A stretch of 64,000 nucleotides of DNA, taken from NCBI GenBank assembly GCA_019218365.1, contig JAHUUJ010000004.1, positions 62,001-126,000 on the forward strand, read 5' to 3'. Numbering within the stretch: the stretch's first letter is position 1; the number at the start of each line of letters is the position of its first letter. A program made the translations under genes and the position numbers. This DNA comes from Actinomycetaceae bacterium TAE3-ERU4 (GTDB taxonomy: Bacteria; Actinomycetota; Actinomycetes; Actinomycetales; Actinomycetaceae). Shown one piece after another: positions 1 to 8,670 of this stretch. The notes under the pieces were generated by a model. The model saw only the letters and a program-made list of their open reading frames with translations, was not told the DNA's origin and made no database searches.

Positions 1-1312
1 ATTCCCTCCAACCTGTAGGAATCGCCACATGCACTAAACGGTTATCTGCAGCACGTCCAGATACCCTATCGGTGCTTCCGTCCTTTCGGCCTTCCCCTTC
101 GGCCACTAGTACCTCTACAATCCGGCCTTCTTGTTTCTTGTTTTCCTCCATGGAAATACGTTCTTGCAACTTTAAAAGACGCTTGTAACGCTCGTGCTTA
201 ACTTCTTCCGGAACTTGGTCTTCCCGGTCTGCCGCCGGCGTTCCAGGGCGCGGTGAATAGAGGAAAGTAAAAGCCGAGGAAAAACGTGATTCCTCAACTA
301 CTTCTAAGGTTTGCTGGAAGTCTTCCTCAGTTTCGCCGGGAAAACCTACGATAATGTCTGTGGTAATTGCGGCATCTGGAATTTGCTCACGAACAGCTTC
401 GAGGATTCCGGTGAATTTCTTCCGCCGATACGACCTACGCATCTGCCGTAAAATTGCGTCAGAGCCGGACTGTAACGGCATATGCAAACTCGGCATAACC
501 GTTGGTGTCTGCGCCATTGCCTCGATTACGTCATTGGTAAACGCAGCCGGATGCGGAGAGGTAAAACGTACTCGTTCCAATCCTTCAATATTTCCTACTT
601 CACGCAATAATTTTGCGAAAGCAGACCTATCACCAAAACCTACGCCGTAAGAATTAACGTTTTGCCCCAGCAAAGTAACTTCAATGGCGCCTTGATCAAC
701 AAGAGCCTGAACTTCCGCAAGAACATCACCCGGACGACGATCACGCTCCTTACCGCGCAGATGAGGGACGATACAGAACGTACAGGTGTTATTACATCCG
801 ACTGATATGGAAACCCAACCGGCATAGACACTCTCACGTTTTGTCGGCAGCGTGGAAGGGAAAGTTTTAAGAGATTCCTCTAGTTCCACGGCCGCTTTAT
901 CATTATGCTCAGCACGGGCCAGAAGAACCGGCAAAACATCAATGTTATGTGTTCCAAAAATGGCGTCCACCCAGGGAGCACGCTCTAAAATTCGATGTCC
1001 CATCTGTTGGGCAAAACAACCGCCTACAGCAATTTGCATTCCGGGACGACGACGCTTAACAGAAGCTAACTGTCCTAGATTTCCATAAAGACGGGTGGCA
1101 GCGTTCTCTCGCACAGAACAGGTGTTTAGAACGACTACATCAGCGCCTTCGTCACCCGCCTCAGTAGCGCGGGCAGCAAGCTCTGGAACTTTAGAAACGT
1201 GAACCATCCCAGCCTGCTCTAAAAGACCTGCCATACGCTCAGAATCGTGAACGTTCATTTGGCAGCCGAGGGTGCGAATAGTATATGTACGTGGTTGCAT
1301 TTTGGTACTCAT
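1..1312 (-). CDS. miaB: tRNA-2-methylthio-N6-dimethylallyladenosine synthase MiaB (3' end cut by window)
   Basis: Radical-SAM methylthiotransferase that adds the 2-methylthio group to i6A37 of tRNAs reading UNN codons. Translating the minus strand from ATG 1312 gives the MTTase N-terminal domain with the three cluster-binding cysteines ([29 protein letters not shown]), then the radical-SAM loop CNNTCTFC and the usual [12 protein letters not shown] segment. The reading frame stays open to base 1, so the C-terminal TRAM domain is mostly outside the window. A second in-frame ATG at 1300 is possible; neither has a strong ribosome-binding site. The gene stands alone upstream of cinA, with a 94-bp spacer. 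Family assignment is firm; only the start is uncertain. Confidence 0.95.
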   Translation of the reverse strand, partial: MSTKMQPRTYTIRTLGCQMNVHDSERMAGLLEQAGMVHVSKVPELAARATEAGDEGADVVVLNTCSVRENAATRLYGNLGQLASVKRRRPGMQIAVGGCFAQQMGHRILERAPWVDAIFGTHNIDVLPVLLARAEHNDKAAVELEESLKTFPSTLPTKRESVYAGWVSISVGCNNTCTFCIVPHLRGKERDRRPGDVLAEVQALVDQGAIEVTLLGQNVNSYGVGFGDRSAFAKLLREVGNIEGLERVRFTSPHPAAFTNDVIEAMAQTPTVMPSLHMPLQSGSDAILRQMRRSYRRKKFTGILEAVREQIPDAAITTDIIVGFPGETEEDFQQTLEVVEESRFSSAFTFLYSPRPGTPAADREDQVPEEVKHERYKRLLKLQERISMEENKKQEGRIVEVLVAEGEGRKDGSTDRVSGRAADNRLVHVAIPTGWRE

Positions 1313-1406
1313 CGCCGATAATAATAACCCTGTGTTGCAAAATTTTTCTGGTTTTAACGTATTTTCAACACTTTTTACGGGTGAAAAAAATAAATTCTCT
1401 TAACTT

Positions 1407-1883
1407 TTAGGAAAGGGTATCGCGCAATAATTCCATTGCCAAACGGCAAGCGGCCTCACGAATCTGTCCCCGAGTACCCGAAATTGAGTAAGAACGCGCG
1501 CTGCTTTGCCCGCCTTCACCAGCTACAGCGACAAAGAAAGTCCCCGCTGGAATATCACCTTCCGGTAGAGGGCCAGCCACTCCGGTAGTTGCAATTCCGA
1601 TATCAGCAGACAAAGATTGTCTTACTCCCGTTGCCATCTGTATAGCTGTTTGTTCATTATAGGGGCCGTATTCAGCTAAAAAATTAGCATCTACTCCCAA
1701 AATTGAAGATTTAATTTCCGTTTGATAGGCAACTACCGCTCCTTGATAAACTCTAGAAGCACCTGGAATATTCACAAAATTTGCGCTTAGCATTCCACCT
1801 GTCAAAGACTCAGCTACGGCAAATTTAAAACTACGTTTTTCTAACTCTGACAACAGGTAGGCGGCTAATTCACCATTTGTCAT
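1407..1883 (-). CDS. pncC: CinA C-terminal domain protein / nicotinamide-nucleotide amidohydrolase
   Basis: 158-residue stand-alone CinA C-terminal domain, the family that deamidates NMN to nicotinate mononucleotide in pyridine-nucleotide salvage. The active-site serine region AESLTGGML, the GAVVAYQTEIK segment with the conserved Tyr and Lys, and TTGVAGP are visible. It lacks the N-terminal MoCF domain of full-length CinA, as usual in actinobacteria. The ATG at 1883 overlaps the end of recX by 14 bases, so the two are translationally coupled in a recA-recX-cinA unit. Whether the protein also has the competence-related role of some CinA proteins cannot be judged from sequence. Confidence 0.92.
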   Translation of the reverse strand: MTNGELAAYLLSELEKRSFKFAVAESLTGGMLSANFVNIPGASRVYQGAVVAYQTEIKSSILGVDANFLAEYGPYNEQTAIQMATGVRQSLSADIGIATTGVAGPLPEGDIPAGTFFVAVAGEGGQSSARSYSISGTRGQIREAACRLAMELLRDTLS

Positions 1884-2421
1884 TTTCCTCTTCCTCTCTA
1901 TGCGCTAGGGCTTCCTTTGCCATGCTAAAAGCTAGAGAAGGAGCATACCCTTTACGAGAAAGCATACTGACAATTTTTCGCAAACAACGTTCTGTTTCTA
2001 AACCCTTAGAGGAACGAACTGTCTTTTGTGCCCATACTAAAGCCATCTTTTTTTCATCATCTGAAGAAAGTTGTTCCAAAGCAGCTTCAGCAACTTCGCG
2101 GGCAATTCCTTTTTTAACCAGTTCTACGGCAATTGCTCTACGCGCTAAACCACGAAACTCATGTTTATCTCGCACAAACATACTGGCGTAACGCATATCG
2201 TTCACTAAACCGGAATCTTCAAGACGAGTAGTTACTTGCTGAGCTATCTCTTCCGAATATCCCCGGGCCCGCAGCTTAGAAAAAATCTGAGCTGCAGGAT
2301 AATCGCGCATATCCAGTAGACGGAGGGCATACTCCCGGGCTGGTTCAAATCCGGATTCTAAATCAAGAGTACGATTTTTTTCGATTAGCTCTTGTAATCG
2401 CTTAGAAACCCGCATCTTCAC
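1870..2421 (-). CDS. recX: Regulatory protein RecX
   Basis: 183-residue RecX, which binds RecA filaments and limits or modulates recombinase and co-protease activity. It shows the repeated three-helix RecX modules, for example the [19 protein letters not shown] segment and the middle [18 protein letters not shown] segment. It overlaps the 3' end of recA by about 20 bases and the start of cinA by 14, so expression probably follows recA and the SOS response. The longest frame begins with GTG 2421; an ATG six bases further in (2415) is an equally good start. Function is assigned from family and synteny. Confidence 0.9.
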   Translation of the reverse strand: MKMRVSKRLQELIEKNRTLDLESGFEPAREYALRLLDMRDYPAAQIFSKLRARGYSEEIAQQVTTRLEDSGLVNDMRYASMFVRDKHEFRGLARRAIAVELVKKGIAREVAEAALEQLSSDDEKKMALVWAQKTVRSSKGLETERCLRKIVSMLSRKGYAPSLAFSMAKEALAHREEEENDKW

Positions 2422-3517
2422 TATCCGCTGTTACTGCTTTCTTCTTCCCTTTTTTCACACCGCCAGGAGTTTCAGTTGCCTCCGGTGAAGTTTTAGATAC
2501 GTCCTCAGCTTTCCGAATTCCTAGCTCAACTAAAATCTTATTCTCAATCTCGGCAGCTAATTCTGGATTGTCCTTCAGGAACTGACGTACATTTTCTCGT
2601 CCCTGCCCCAACTGGTCTGATCCATATGTAAACCAAGAGCCCGATTTACGAATAATCTTGCATTCGACGCCCATATCAATTAGGCCACCCTCACGCGAAA
2701 TTCCCTGTCCATAAATAATGTCAAACTCAGCCTGCTTAAAAGGAGGTGCCATTTTATTCTTGACAATTTTTGCGCGAGTCTTATTGCCGACTGGCGAACC
2801 GGCTTCTTTAAGGGTTTCGATTCGTCGAACATCAATTCTTACTGAAGCATAGAACTTAAGTGCCTTACCACCTGTTGTGGTTTCGGGAGAACCGAAGAAA
2901 ACTCCGATTTTTTCACGCAACTGATTAATGAAAATAGCTGTGGTTCCGGTAGCTGAAAGCGCACCTGTAATCTTACGTAAAGCCTGACTCATCAAGCGAG
3001 CTTGCAAACCAACATGAGAATCGCCCATCTCACCATCAATTTCAGCTTTGGGAACCAACGCTGCCACCGAGTCAACTACAACCAGGTCTACCCCACCAGA
3101 ACGAATTAGCAAATCAGCTATTTCCAAGGCTTGTTCCCCAGTATCGGGCTGTGATACCAAAAGATTATCTGTATCCACACCAAGTTTTTTCGCGTATTCC
3201 GGATCCAAAGCGTGTTCAGCATCAATAAAGGCTGCATTACCACCCTGCGCCTGCACTGAAGCAACTGCGTGTAGTGCAACGGTAGTCTTACCAGATGATT
3301 CAGGACCGTAAATTTCAATTACGCGACCACGCGGTAATCCTCCAATCCCCAATGCAGCATCCAGAGCAATGGAACCTGTGGGAATTACCGATACGGCGGG
3401 ACGAACGTCATCCCCCAAGCGCATAATTGCACCCTTACCAAATTGCTTATCAATATGGGCCATCGCAATTTCAAGGGCTTTTGTGCGATCAACTTGCTGC
3501 ACCTGTTTTTGTGCCAC
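2402..3517 (-). CDS. recA: Recombinase RecA (GTG start)
   Basis: 371-residue RecA, the ATP-dependent strand-exchange protein and LexA co-protease. Walker [10 protein letters not shown], the [14 protein letters not shown] segment, the DNA-binding L2 region around [19 protein letters not shown] and the [15 protein letters not shown] region are intact, with no intein. The longest frame starts at 3535, but a GAGGAG ribosome-binding site at 3529-3524 lies six bases before a GTG at 3517, giving the usual actinobacterial start MAQKQ; I take the GTG. A consensus LexA box lies about 180 bp upstream. recX follows with an overlap. Confidence 0.97.
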   Translation of the reverse strand: MAQKQVQQVDRTKALEIAMAHIDKQFGKGAIMRLGDDVRPAVSVIPTGSIALDAALGIGGLPRGRVIEIYGPESSGKTTVALHAVASVQAQGGNAAFIDAEHALDPEYAKKLGVDTDNLLVSQPDTGEQALEIADLLIRSGGVDLVVVDSVAALVPKAEIDGEMGDSHVGLQARLMSQALRKITGALSATGTTAIFINQLREKIGVFFGSPETTTGGKALKFYASVRIDVRRIETLKEAGSPVGNKTRAKIVKNKMAPPFKQAEFDIIYGQGISREGGLIDMGVECKIIRKSGSWFTYGSDQLGQGRENVRQFLKDNPELAAEIENKILVELGIRKAEDVSKTSPEATETPGGVKKGKKKAVTADSEDAGF

Positions 3518-3697
3518 GGGGAACTCCTCATTCATCCAACCGACTCACCGTCGTATCCAATAAATCTGGTCATTTACAATTCACCCTCACCGAGTGAACA
3601 GACCAAGAGTACGTCCGACCAGAGACATATCCTTACCACCAGAGCTGAAAATGTTGAAAAGCGCCGTGTGGAAAGCTTGGTAAAAAAAGATTAACCG

Positions 3698-3713
3698 TCG
3701 AACAAGTGTTCGA
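3698..3713 (-). promoter_or_regulatory. SOS box (LexA operator) upstream of recA
   Basis: TCGAACAAGTGTTCGA is a perfect 6-4-6 inverted repeat matching the Gram-positive LexA consensus CGAAC-N4-GTTCG. It lies 181 bp upstream of the recA GTG. Read on the minus strand, a weak -35 (TTGTCG) and -10 (TTAATC) flank it, so LexA bound here would block the recA promoter. The operator match is seen directly; the hexamers are inferred. Confidence 0.85.
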
Positions 3714-3720
3714 CAAACGA

Positions 3721-3752
3721 CACGCGGGTAGATTTATAAATCTACCCGCGTG
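3721..3752. terminator. 32-bp perfect palindrome, probable clgR terminator
   Basis: Two 16-bp arms (CACGCGGGTAGATTTA and its complement) meet with no spacer, 34 bp downstream of the clgR stop and 8 bp from the recA SOS box. It can form a strong hairpin and probably ends clgR transcription, although no run of U follows directly on either strand. It could instead be a protein-binding site. Confidence 0.55.
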
Positions 3753-3785
3753 CTTCAAGTCACTATTTAATTAGATGCTCGGAAA

Positions 3786-4208
3786 TTATCTTCCCAAAGC
3801 TGCTCGACGTACCATCTCATCCGGGACGGTATCGGGGATAACAACCCCTTCGGCTAAAGCGATTCGTTCAGAAACATCACGCATAACCAACCAAAGCGGA
3901 ACTTCCAACGCTTCACAGATAGAAGCCAAAAGCTCCGAAGATGCTTCCTTTTGACCGCGCTCAACTTCAGATAGATACCCCAGGGACACTCGAGCTCTTG
4001 CGGAAACTTCACGCAAAGTGCGTCCCTGCGACTGACGTAGCGAGCGAAGGACTTCACCAATTTCACGACGCAATAAGGGGACAGCCCCTTGCGGTTCGGG
4101 AGTCTTTTTAGCTACAACCGGAGCTACCTGACGATACACGGGGTTGTATTCACGAACAGACTTAACAGCCATTCCCGCCTTGCGAGTTCCAAACTTTGCG
4201 CTGTCCAT
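3786..4208 (-). CDS. clgR: ClgR-type helix-turn-helix transcriptional regulator
   Basis: 140-residue Xre-family regulator. The HTH at about residues 50-110 includes [20 protein letters not shown] and [17 protein letters not shown], the typical ClgR/PopR signature. In actinobacteria ClgR activates clp protease and other proteostasis genes, and it commonly sits beside pgsA upstream of recA, as here. The longest frame begins at a TTG (4214) immediately after the ribosome-binding site AGGTGA (4220-4215); the ATG at 4208, six bases further, is the better start. The C-terminus ends RRAALGR; non-polar C-termini of ClgR can be recognised by Clp protease, but that is inference here. Confidence 0.85.
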   Translation of the reverse strand: MDSAKFGTRKAGMAVKSVREYNPVYRQVAPVVAKKTPEPQGAVPLLRREIGEVLRSLRQSQGRTLREVSARARVSLGYLSEVERGQKEASSELLASICEALEVPLWLVMRDVSERIALAEGVVIPDTVPDEMVRRAALGR

Positions 4209-4325
4209 ACACAATCACCTTTTTCTACTAATTCACTGCGTCACATCTGCACCGCAGTTTATAACATTTTCGCATACCTAATAGGTAATATCCAGCGACT
4301 ACAACAAAATGTGAGTAAGTTACTC

Positions 4326-4928
4326 TCAGCTACGTATGTAATCCCATCCTGATTTCAGCGCTAAATAAGTTGCCAAAAGCAGTATCAACCAGGTTAGGTA
4401 TCCGATACTATAAGCAACAAAATTTGGTAGGAAAGTATTCCACGGAACCAGACGCAAACCAATAAATCCCATTTGAGCAACAGTCTTTAGCTTACCCCCA
4501 GCCGAGGCTGGAACAACGCGTCCTGAGCGAACCAGCACCATTCGCCAAACAGAAATACCCAATTCACGAATCAAAATCGCGATAACACAAACCCACGAAA
4601 TAAAAACTACTGGCGAAATGAAGAATCCAGACATATTCCATACCACTATGAAAAGAGCTGGCAGAACCAAAGCTTTATCTGCAATTGGGTCGGCAATTTT
4701 CCCGAAATTTGATACCAAGTTATAGCTACGCGCAATATCCCCGTCCAATTTATCGGTGATTCCAGCCAGTGCAAAGATTGCGAAAGCCCACCACATCATG
4801 GAATCAAAGGGACTCGAATACGAAAGCATAAGGACGATTAAAAGCGGCACCAAGCACAACCGCAAAATAGTTAAGGCATTCGGAACTAATGCCATAACCG
4901 ATTTTGACCGACGATTTCTCTTATTCAC
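4326..4928 (-). CDS. pgsA: CDP-diacylglycerol--glycerol-3-phosphate 3-phosphatidyltransferase
   Basis: 200-residue integral membrane CDP-alcohol phosphatidyltransferase, which makes phosphatidylglycerol phosphate from CDP-diacylglycerol and glycerol-3-phosphate. The catalytic motif D-x2-DG-x2-AR-x8-G-x3-D-x3-D is complete in TDKLDGDIARS and NFGKIADPIADK. Several hydrophobic helices flank it. The start is GTG at 4928. Phosphatidylglycerol is also the acceptor for the LysX product encoded downstream in this window. A related phosphatidylinositol-phosphate synthase is possible, but the place between ftsK and clgR favours PgsA. Confidence 0.92.
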   Translation of the reverse strand: MNKRNRRSKSVMALVPNALTILRLCLVPLLIVLMLSYSSPFDSMMWWAFAIFALAGITDKLDGDIARSYNLVSNFGKIADPIADKALVLPALFIVVWNMSGFFISPVVFISWVCVIAILIRELGISVWRMVLVRSGRVVPASAGGKLKTVAQMGFIGLRLVPWNTFLPNFVAYSIGYLTWLILLLATYLALKSGWDYIRS

Positions 4929-4991
4929 AGCTACTGCCTACTTCCGTGCATTTGCGTACTCCATGCTCTTCCTACATGGTAGGCCAGCAAA

Positions 4992-7592
4992 TTAAAAACC
5001 GCTATCTCGACCAGTCTCAGACCAGGCATCTTCGCTAGAGGGAGCCTGCACGACTTCTAGCCCATAACCTGGAACAGGGGCCTGTTCTCCTCCCAAATCA
5101 GAAGCTGTTGTCGCTGCTGTCTCTCCCCGGAGCATTGCCAAAATAGCCGGAAGCTCATCTGGTTCAACCAAAACCTCACGAGGTTTGGACCCCACGGAAG
5201 GACCAACGATTTCACGCGATTCAAGCAAGTCCATGAGACGTCCCGCGCGTGCGAAACCAACTCTTAGCTTACGCTGCAGCATTGAGGTAGATCCAAGCTG
5301 CGAGGAAACCACATTCTCCGCTGCCAATAATAAATCTTCAAGATCATCACCAATGTCTTCAGCGACTTTCTTTGCCTTGGGGGCTTCCGTTACATCAGGA
5401 CGGTATTCCGGCTTAGCCTGCGCACGTACGAACTCGGCAATCTGATGAATCTCTGATTCATTAACCCAAGCTCCTTGGACACGCTCAGCCTTCCCAGAAC
5501 CTTGCGGAAGGAACAGCGCATCACCCTGACCGATAAGCTTCTCTGCACCCGGTTGATCAAGAATAACCCGTGAATCAGCCAAAGAAGAAGTAGCAAACGC
5601 CAAACGAGTAGGAATATTTGACTTAATCAGACCAGTTACTACGTCTACAGAAGGTCGCTGCGTAGCCAACACCAGGTGAATCCCCGCGGCCCGCGCCAGC
5701 TGAGTAATTCGCTGAATCGAAGCTTCCACATCTCGTGGAGCCACCATCATCAAATCAGCTAACTCATCTACGACAACCAGAAGATAGGGGTATGGAGCTA
5801 ATTTTCGTTTAGACCCCTCGGGAACCTTAACTTTACCGGCCCGGACAGCAGCGTTGAAATCATCTACGTGCTTAAAGTTAAAGAAAGCCAAATCATCGTA
5901 TCGATGATCCATTTCCTTCACTACCCACTCAAGTGCTTCAGCGGCTTTCTTAGCGTCCGTGATAATAGGGGTAATTAGATGGGGTATCCCCTCATAAATA
6001 GTTAATTCAACTCGTTTTGGATCTACCAGAATCATCCGCACCTGTTCCGGGGTAGCTCTCATCATAATTGAGGTAATCATGGAATTAACGAAAGAAGACT
6101 TACCGGAACCAGTCGCACCAGCTACAAGCATATGTGGAGTTTTCGCGAGGTTCGCAACTACGTACCCACCCTCAACGTCCTTACCTACACCAACCGTCAA
6201 CGGATGCTTATTATTCTGCGCTTTTGCTGAACGCAAGACATCACCCAAGGCAACGGTTTCCCTGTCCGAGTTAGGAATCTCTACACCAATTGCAGATTTT
6301 CCAGGAATTGGAGAAAGAATACGTACATCGGCGGAAGCTACCGCGTAAGCGATATTCTTCGACAGCGCGGTAATACGCTCTACTTTTACCCCCGGCCCCA
6401 ATGTTAATTCGTATCGAGTAACCGTCGGCCCTCGCGAAAAGCCCGAAACCTGTGCGTCAATATTAAATTCATTTAGAACTGTCTGTAGAGATCGAATGAC
6501 CTCATCATTAACGGCAGAACGGGTCTTATGCGGTGCTCCTCGTACCAAGAAATCAGGGCTGGGAAGTTGATAATCAGGGATTGAGCTATCAGCTACCTCA
6601 AACCCTGTATCATCTTGAGAAATATTTTCAGCCTCTTCTTCAACCACCTCGGGTTGTGTAGTAATAGATTCGGTTTTAGGTTCGGGCTGAGTAGCCATCA
6701 CCTGTGTGAAAGCCTGAGGTGGAAGACTTACACTCCCCCCTCCAAGAATCGTTGTTTCCAAATCAGCAGCCGGTCGCAAAGACAGGTTCTCTGCTTTGGA
6801 ACTGACCGGCTCAGCAGGAACAGAAGATTCCTCAACATCATCCCAGTATTCTTCATCCCACGAATGCTGTTTTTCGTATTCTTCTACCTGAGCACTCCGG
6901 AATGGTTGATCGCCATCATAGCTATCAAGAATAATATCCTCGTTACTGGATTCAGTGGAAGCAGAACGTCCGAAACGTTCCATTAAGTTTTCTTTCCAAC
7001 CACGCAAAATCTGCGGCACAGAAGAAATGGGAGTATCTGTAGCGACCATTACGGCATAAAGCGCAAGCAAAATTAAAACTGGGATGGCACCCCAAGCGGA
7101 AAGCAAAACGTTAAGCGGCTGGGCAAAAACCCAACCAAGTATTCCGCCAGCACTCTCTATCTGTGAAAAATCATAAATCGAAGGCGCGCCAAAGGAAATA
7201 TGAGTAATCCCGGTAAGCGCTACCGCGATTCCCAAAGCTCCAATAAGCCAGTGAGCAAGAGCTAAAGGACGGGTATTTTGCCGATATAAAGCAACCACTA
7301 CACCTATCCCAACGGCCGGCAAGAGAACCGAATAGAGTCCTAGAAATCCAGCTGCCACGTGATGAATTGCTGTCCCAGCTAAACCAGAAATATGGAACCA
7401 TTCACGCAGAGCCACAATTACGGAAAGAGCTACCAGTCCCAAAGCTAAACCATCCCGCCGCAAAGCGGGATTCATCTTATGCTGTTGAGACTTTGCTTGC
7501 TCAACCTGCTGCTTCGGTAAATCATTCTTGGAAGATTTCCCAGACTTTGTCGATGTATTTTTTGCTGCACTATTTTTGCCACGTGTTGCCAT
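4992..7592 (-). CDS. ftsK: DNA translocase FtsK/SpoIIIE
   Basis: 866-residue septal DNA pump that clears and aligns chromosome termini at division. The N-terminus is basic, followed by about four or five membrane helices (roughly residues 45-195), an acidic low-complexity linker, and the RecA-like motor with Walker A GATGSGKS (about residue 490) and the DELADLMMV Walker B (about 605). The C-terminal gamma winged helix (TSMLQRKLRVGFARAGRLMD) reads KOPS sites. The longest frame starts with GTG 7601; ATG 7592 (MATRGKN) is preferred. It lies between pfkB-like and pgsA genes, all co-directional. Confidence 0.96.
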   Translation of the reverse strand: MATRGKNSAAKNTSTKSGKSSKNDLPKQQVEQAKSQQHKMNPALRRDGLALGLVALSVIVALREWFHISGLAGTAIHHVAAGFLGLYSVLLPAVGIGVVVALYRQNTRPLALAHWLIGALGIAVALTGITHISFGAPSIYDFSQIESAGGILGWVFAQPLNVLLSAWGAIPVLILLALYAVMVATDTPISSVPQILRGWKENLMERFGRSASTESSNEDIILDSYDGDQPFRSAQVEEYEKQHSWDEEYWDDVEESSVPAEPVSSKAENLSLRPAADLETTILGGGSVSLPPQAFTQVMATQPEPKTESITTQPEVVEEEAENISQDDTGFEVADSSIPDYQLPSPDFLVRGAPHKTRSAVNDEVIRSLQTVLNEFNIDAQVSGFSRGPTVTRYELTLGPGVKVERITALSKNIAYAVASADVRILSPIPGKSAIGVEIPNSDRETVALGDVLRSAKAQNNKHPLTVGVGKDVEGGYVVANLAKTPHMLVAGATGSGKSSFVNSMITSIMMRATPEQVRMILVDPKRVELTIYEGIPHLITPIITDAKKAAEALEWVVKEMDHRYDDLAFFNFKHVDDFNAAVRAGKVKVPEGSKRKLAPYPYLLVVVDELADLMMVAPRDVEASIQRITQLARAAGIHLVLATQRPSVDVVTGLIKSNIPTRLAFATSSLADSRVILDQPGAEKLIGQGDALFLPQGSGKAERVQGAWVNESEIHQIAEFVRAQAKPEYRPDVTEAPKAKKVAEDIGDDLEDLLLAAENVVSSQLGSTSMLQRKLRVGFARAGRLMDLLESREIVGPSVGSKPREVLVEPDELPAILAMLRGETAATTASDLGGEQAPVPGYGLEVVQAPSSEDAWSETGRDSGF

Positions 7593-7662
7593 AATAATCA
7601 CAAGTTACAGTGCTGAACCCAAACAATTAAAATCGCCGCGCCGATATCTCACCTTTCGTGAC

Positions 7663-8661
7663 TTAAGAGGAGCCTTCAGTGTAAGGTGAATACATCTGTA
7701 AAACATCAACCTCATTTCGTGCAAAGAAACTGTCTATCTCTGCCGCACGCGGACAAACAGCAGTCCCGAAACGGGAAACGGCAATAGCCGAAGCATAGTT
7801 AGCACGAACAATTGTTTCGAGGGTAGTTCGCCCTTCTAGCAAACCAGAGATTAAAACCCCGGTATGGGTATCTCCCACCCCGGTAGTATCCACTCGAGGA
7901 TGCGGGAAAGAACGTACAAAGATAGGCTGGCCCTTACTCCCCTCTTGGAAAATTGAACCTTTATCCCCTAAACGCTGCACTAGTAAAGCGTGAGATGGTA
8001 GAAACTTCCAAGCTGCGCTAAAAGGATTATCTTCATTAAAACGCTCTGCCAGAACCATCGATTGCCGGCTGTTCATAGTTAATACATCGCAGCATTCCAA
8101 TACAGTTTTTAAATTATCCAGCGGTATATCTTCAATTGCCCCACCTAGAGAAAGCACCAGTTTCACTTCCTCCGGGATTTCACTAGCCCACTGAGAAAGA
8201 ACAGGACCGGAATTAACTCCCGCTAAGTCAAGTCCGGAAATATAAACATAGTCTCCGGGGAAAAGCTCCACTTCGTGTAAATCGCTCAAGAGCGGATCGG
8301 CCTCGACCCCTGGAGAACGTACGGTAGTCATCAACCCATCAGATTGAATTAGCGCTATCGACATCCCAGTATCGCCGACCATATCCTGTACCGCCAGCTC
8401 GATACCTTCCTCAATCAAAGCTGCCCTTACCGCATGGGAATTGGTTCCCGTTCCCAGCGGAGAAGCCAAAGAAACCGAAACCTGCTGGCGTGCGGCAGAA
8501 GCAGCCACCACGAACCCATCTCCAACCAAAGTTGAAGAAGAAAAAGCCGTTACCGACGTTCCCTCGCTAGGAAGATGTGGAACCTGCATCGGCAAAGTGA
8601 GGCAAACGGAAGCCGTGCTAATTAAACGTGGCCGCTCAAATTCTTTAGATTCTATACTCAT
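7663..8661 (-). CDS. PfkB-family sugar/nucleoside kinase
   Basis: 332-residue ribokinase-like kinase. The C-terminal PfkB signature DTTGVGDTHTGVLISGLLEG carries the anion hole and catalytic Asp, and a degenerate N-terminal glycine motif (TLVGDGFVVAASAARQQ) precedes SPLGTGTNSHAVRAALIEEG. The substrate cannot be told from sequence: the weak N-terminal motif suggests neither ribokinase nor 6-phosphofructokinase closely. It begins nine bases after the lysX stop and is probably co-transcribed with lysX. No clear ribosome-binding site is close to the ATG, so translational coupling is likely. Confidence 0.82.
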   Translation of the reverse strand: MSIESKEFERPRLISTASVCLTLPMQVPHLPSEGTSVTAFSSSTLVGDGFVVAASAARQQVSVSLASPLGTGTNSHAVRAALIEEGIELAVQDMVGDTGMSIALIQSDGLMTTVRSPGVEADPLLSDLHEVELFPGDYVYISGLDLAGVNSGPVLSQWASEIPEEVKLVLSLGGAIEDIPLDNLKTVLECCDVLTMNSRQSMVLAERFNEDNPFSAAWKFLPSHALLVQRLGDKGSIFQEGSKGQPIFVRSFPHPRVDTTGVGDTHTGVLISGLLEGRTTLETIVRANYASAIAVSRFGTAVCPRAAEIDSFFARNEVDVLQMYSPYTEGSS

Positions 8662-8670
8662 TTTGCTAGT

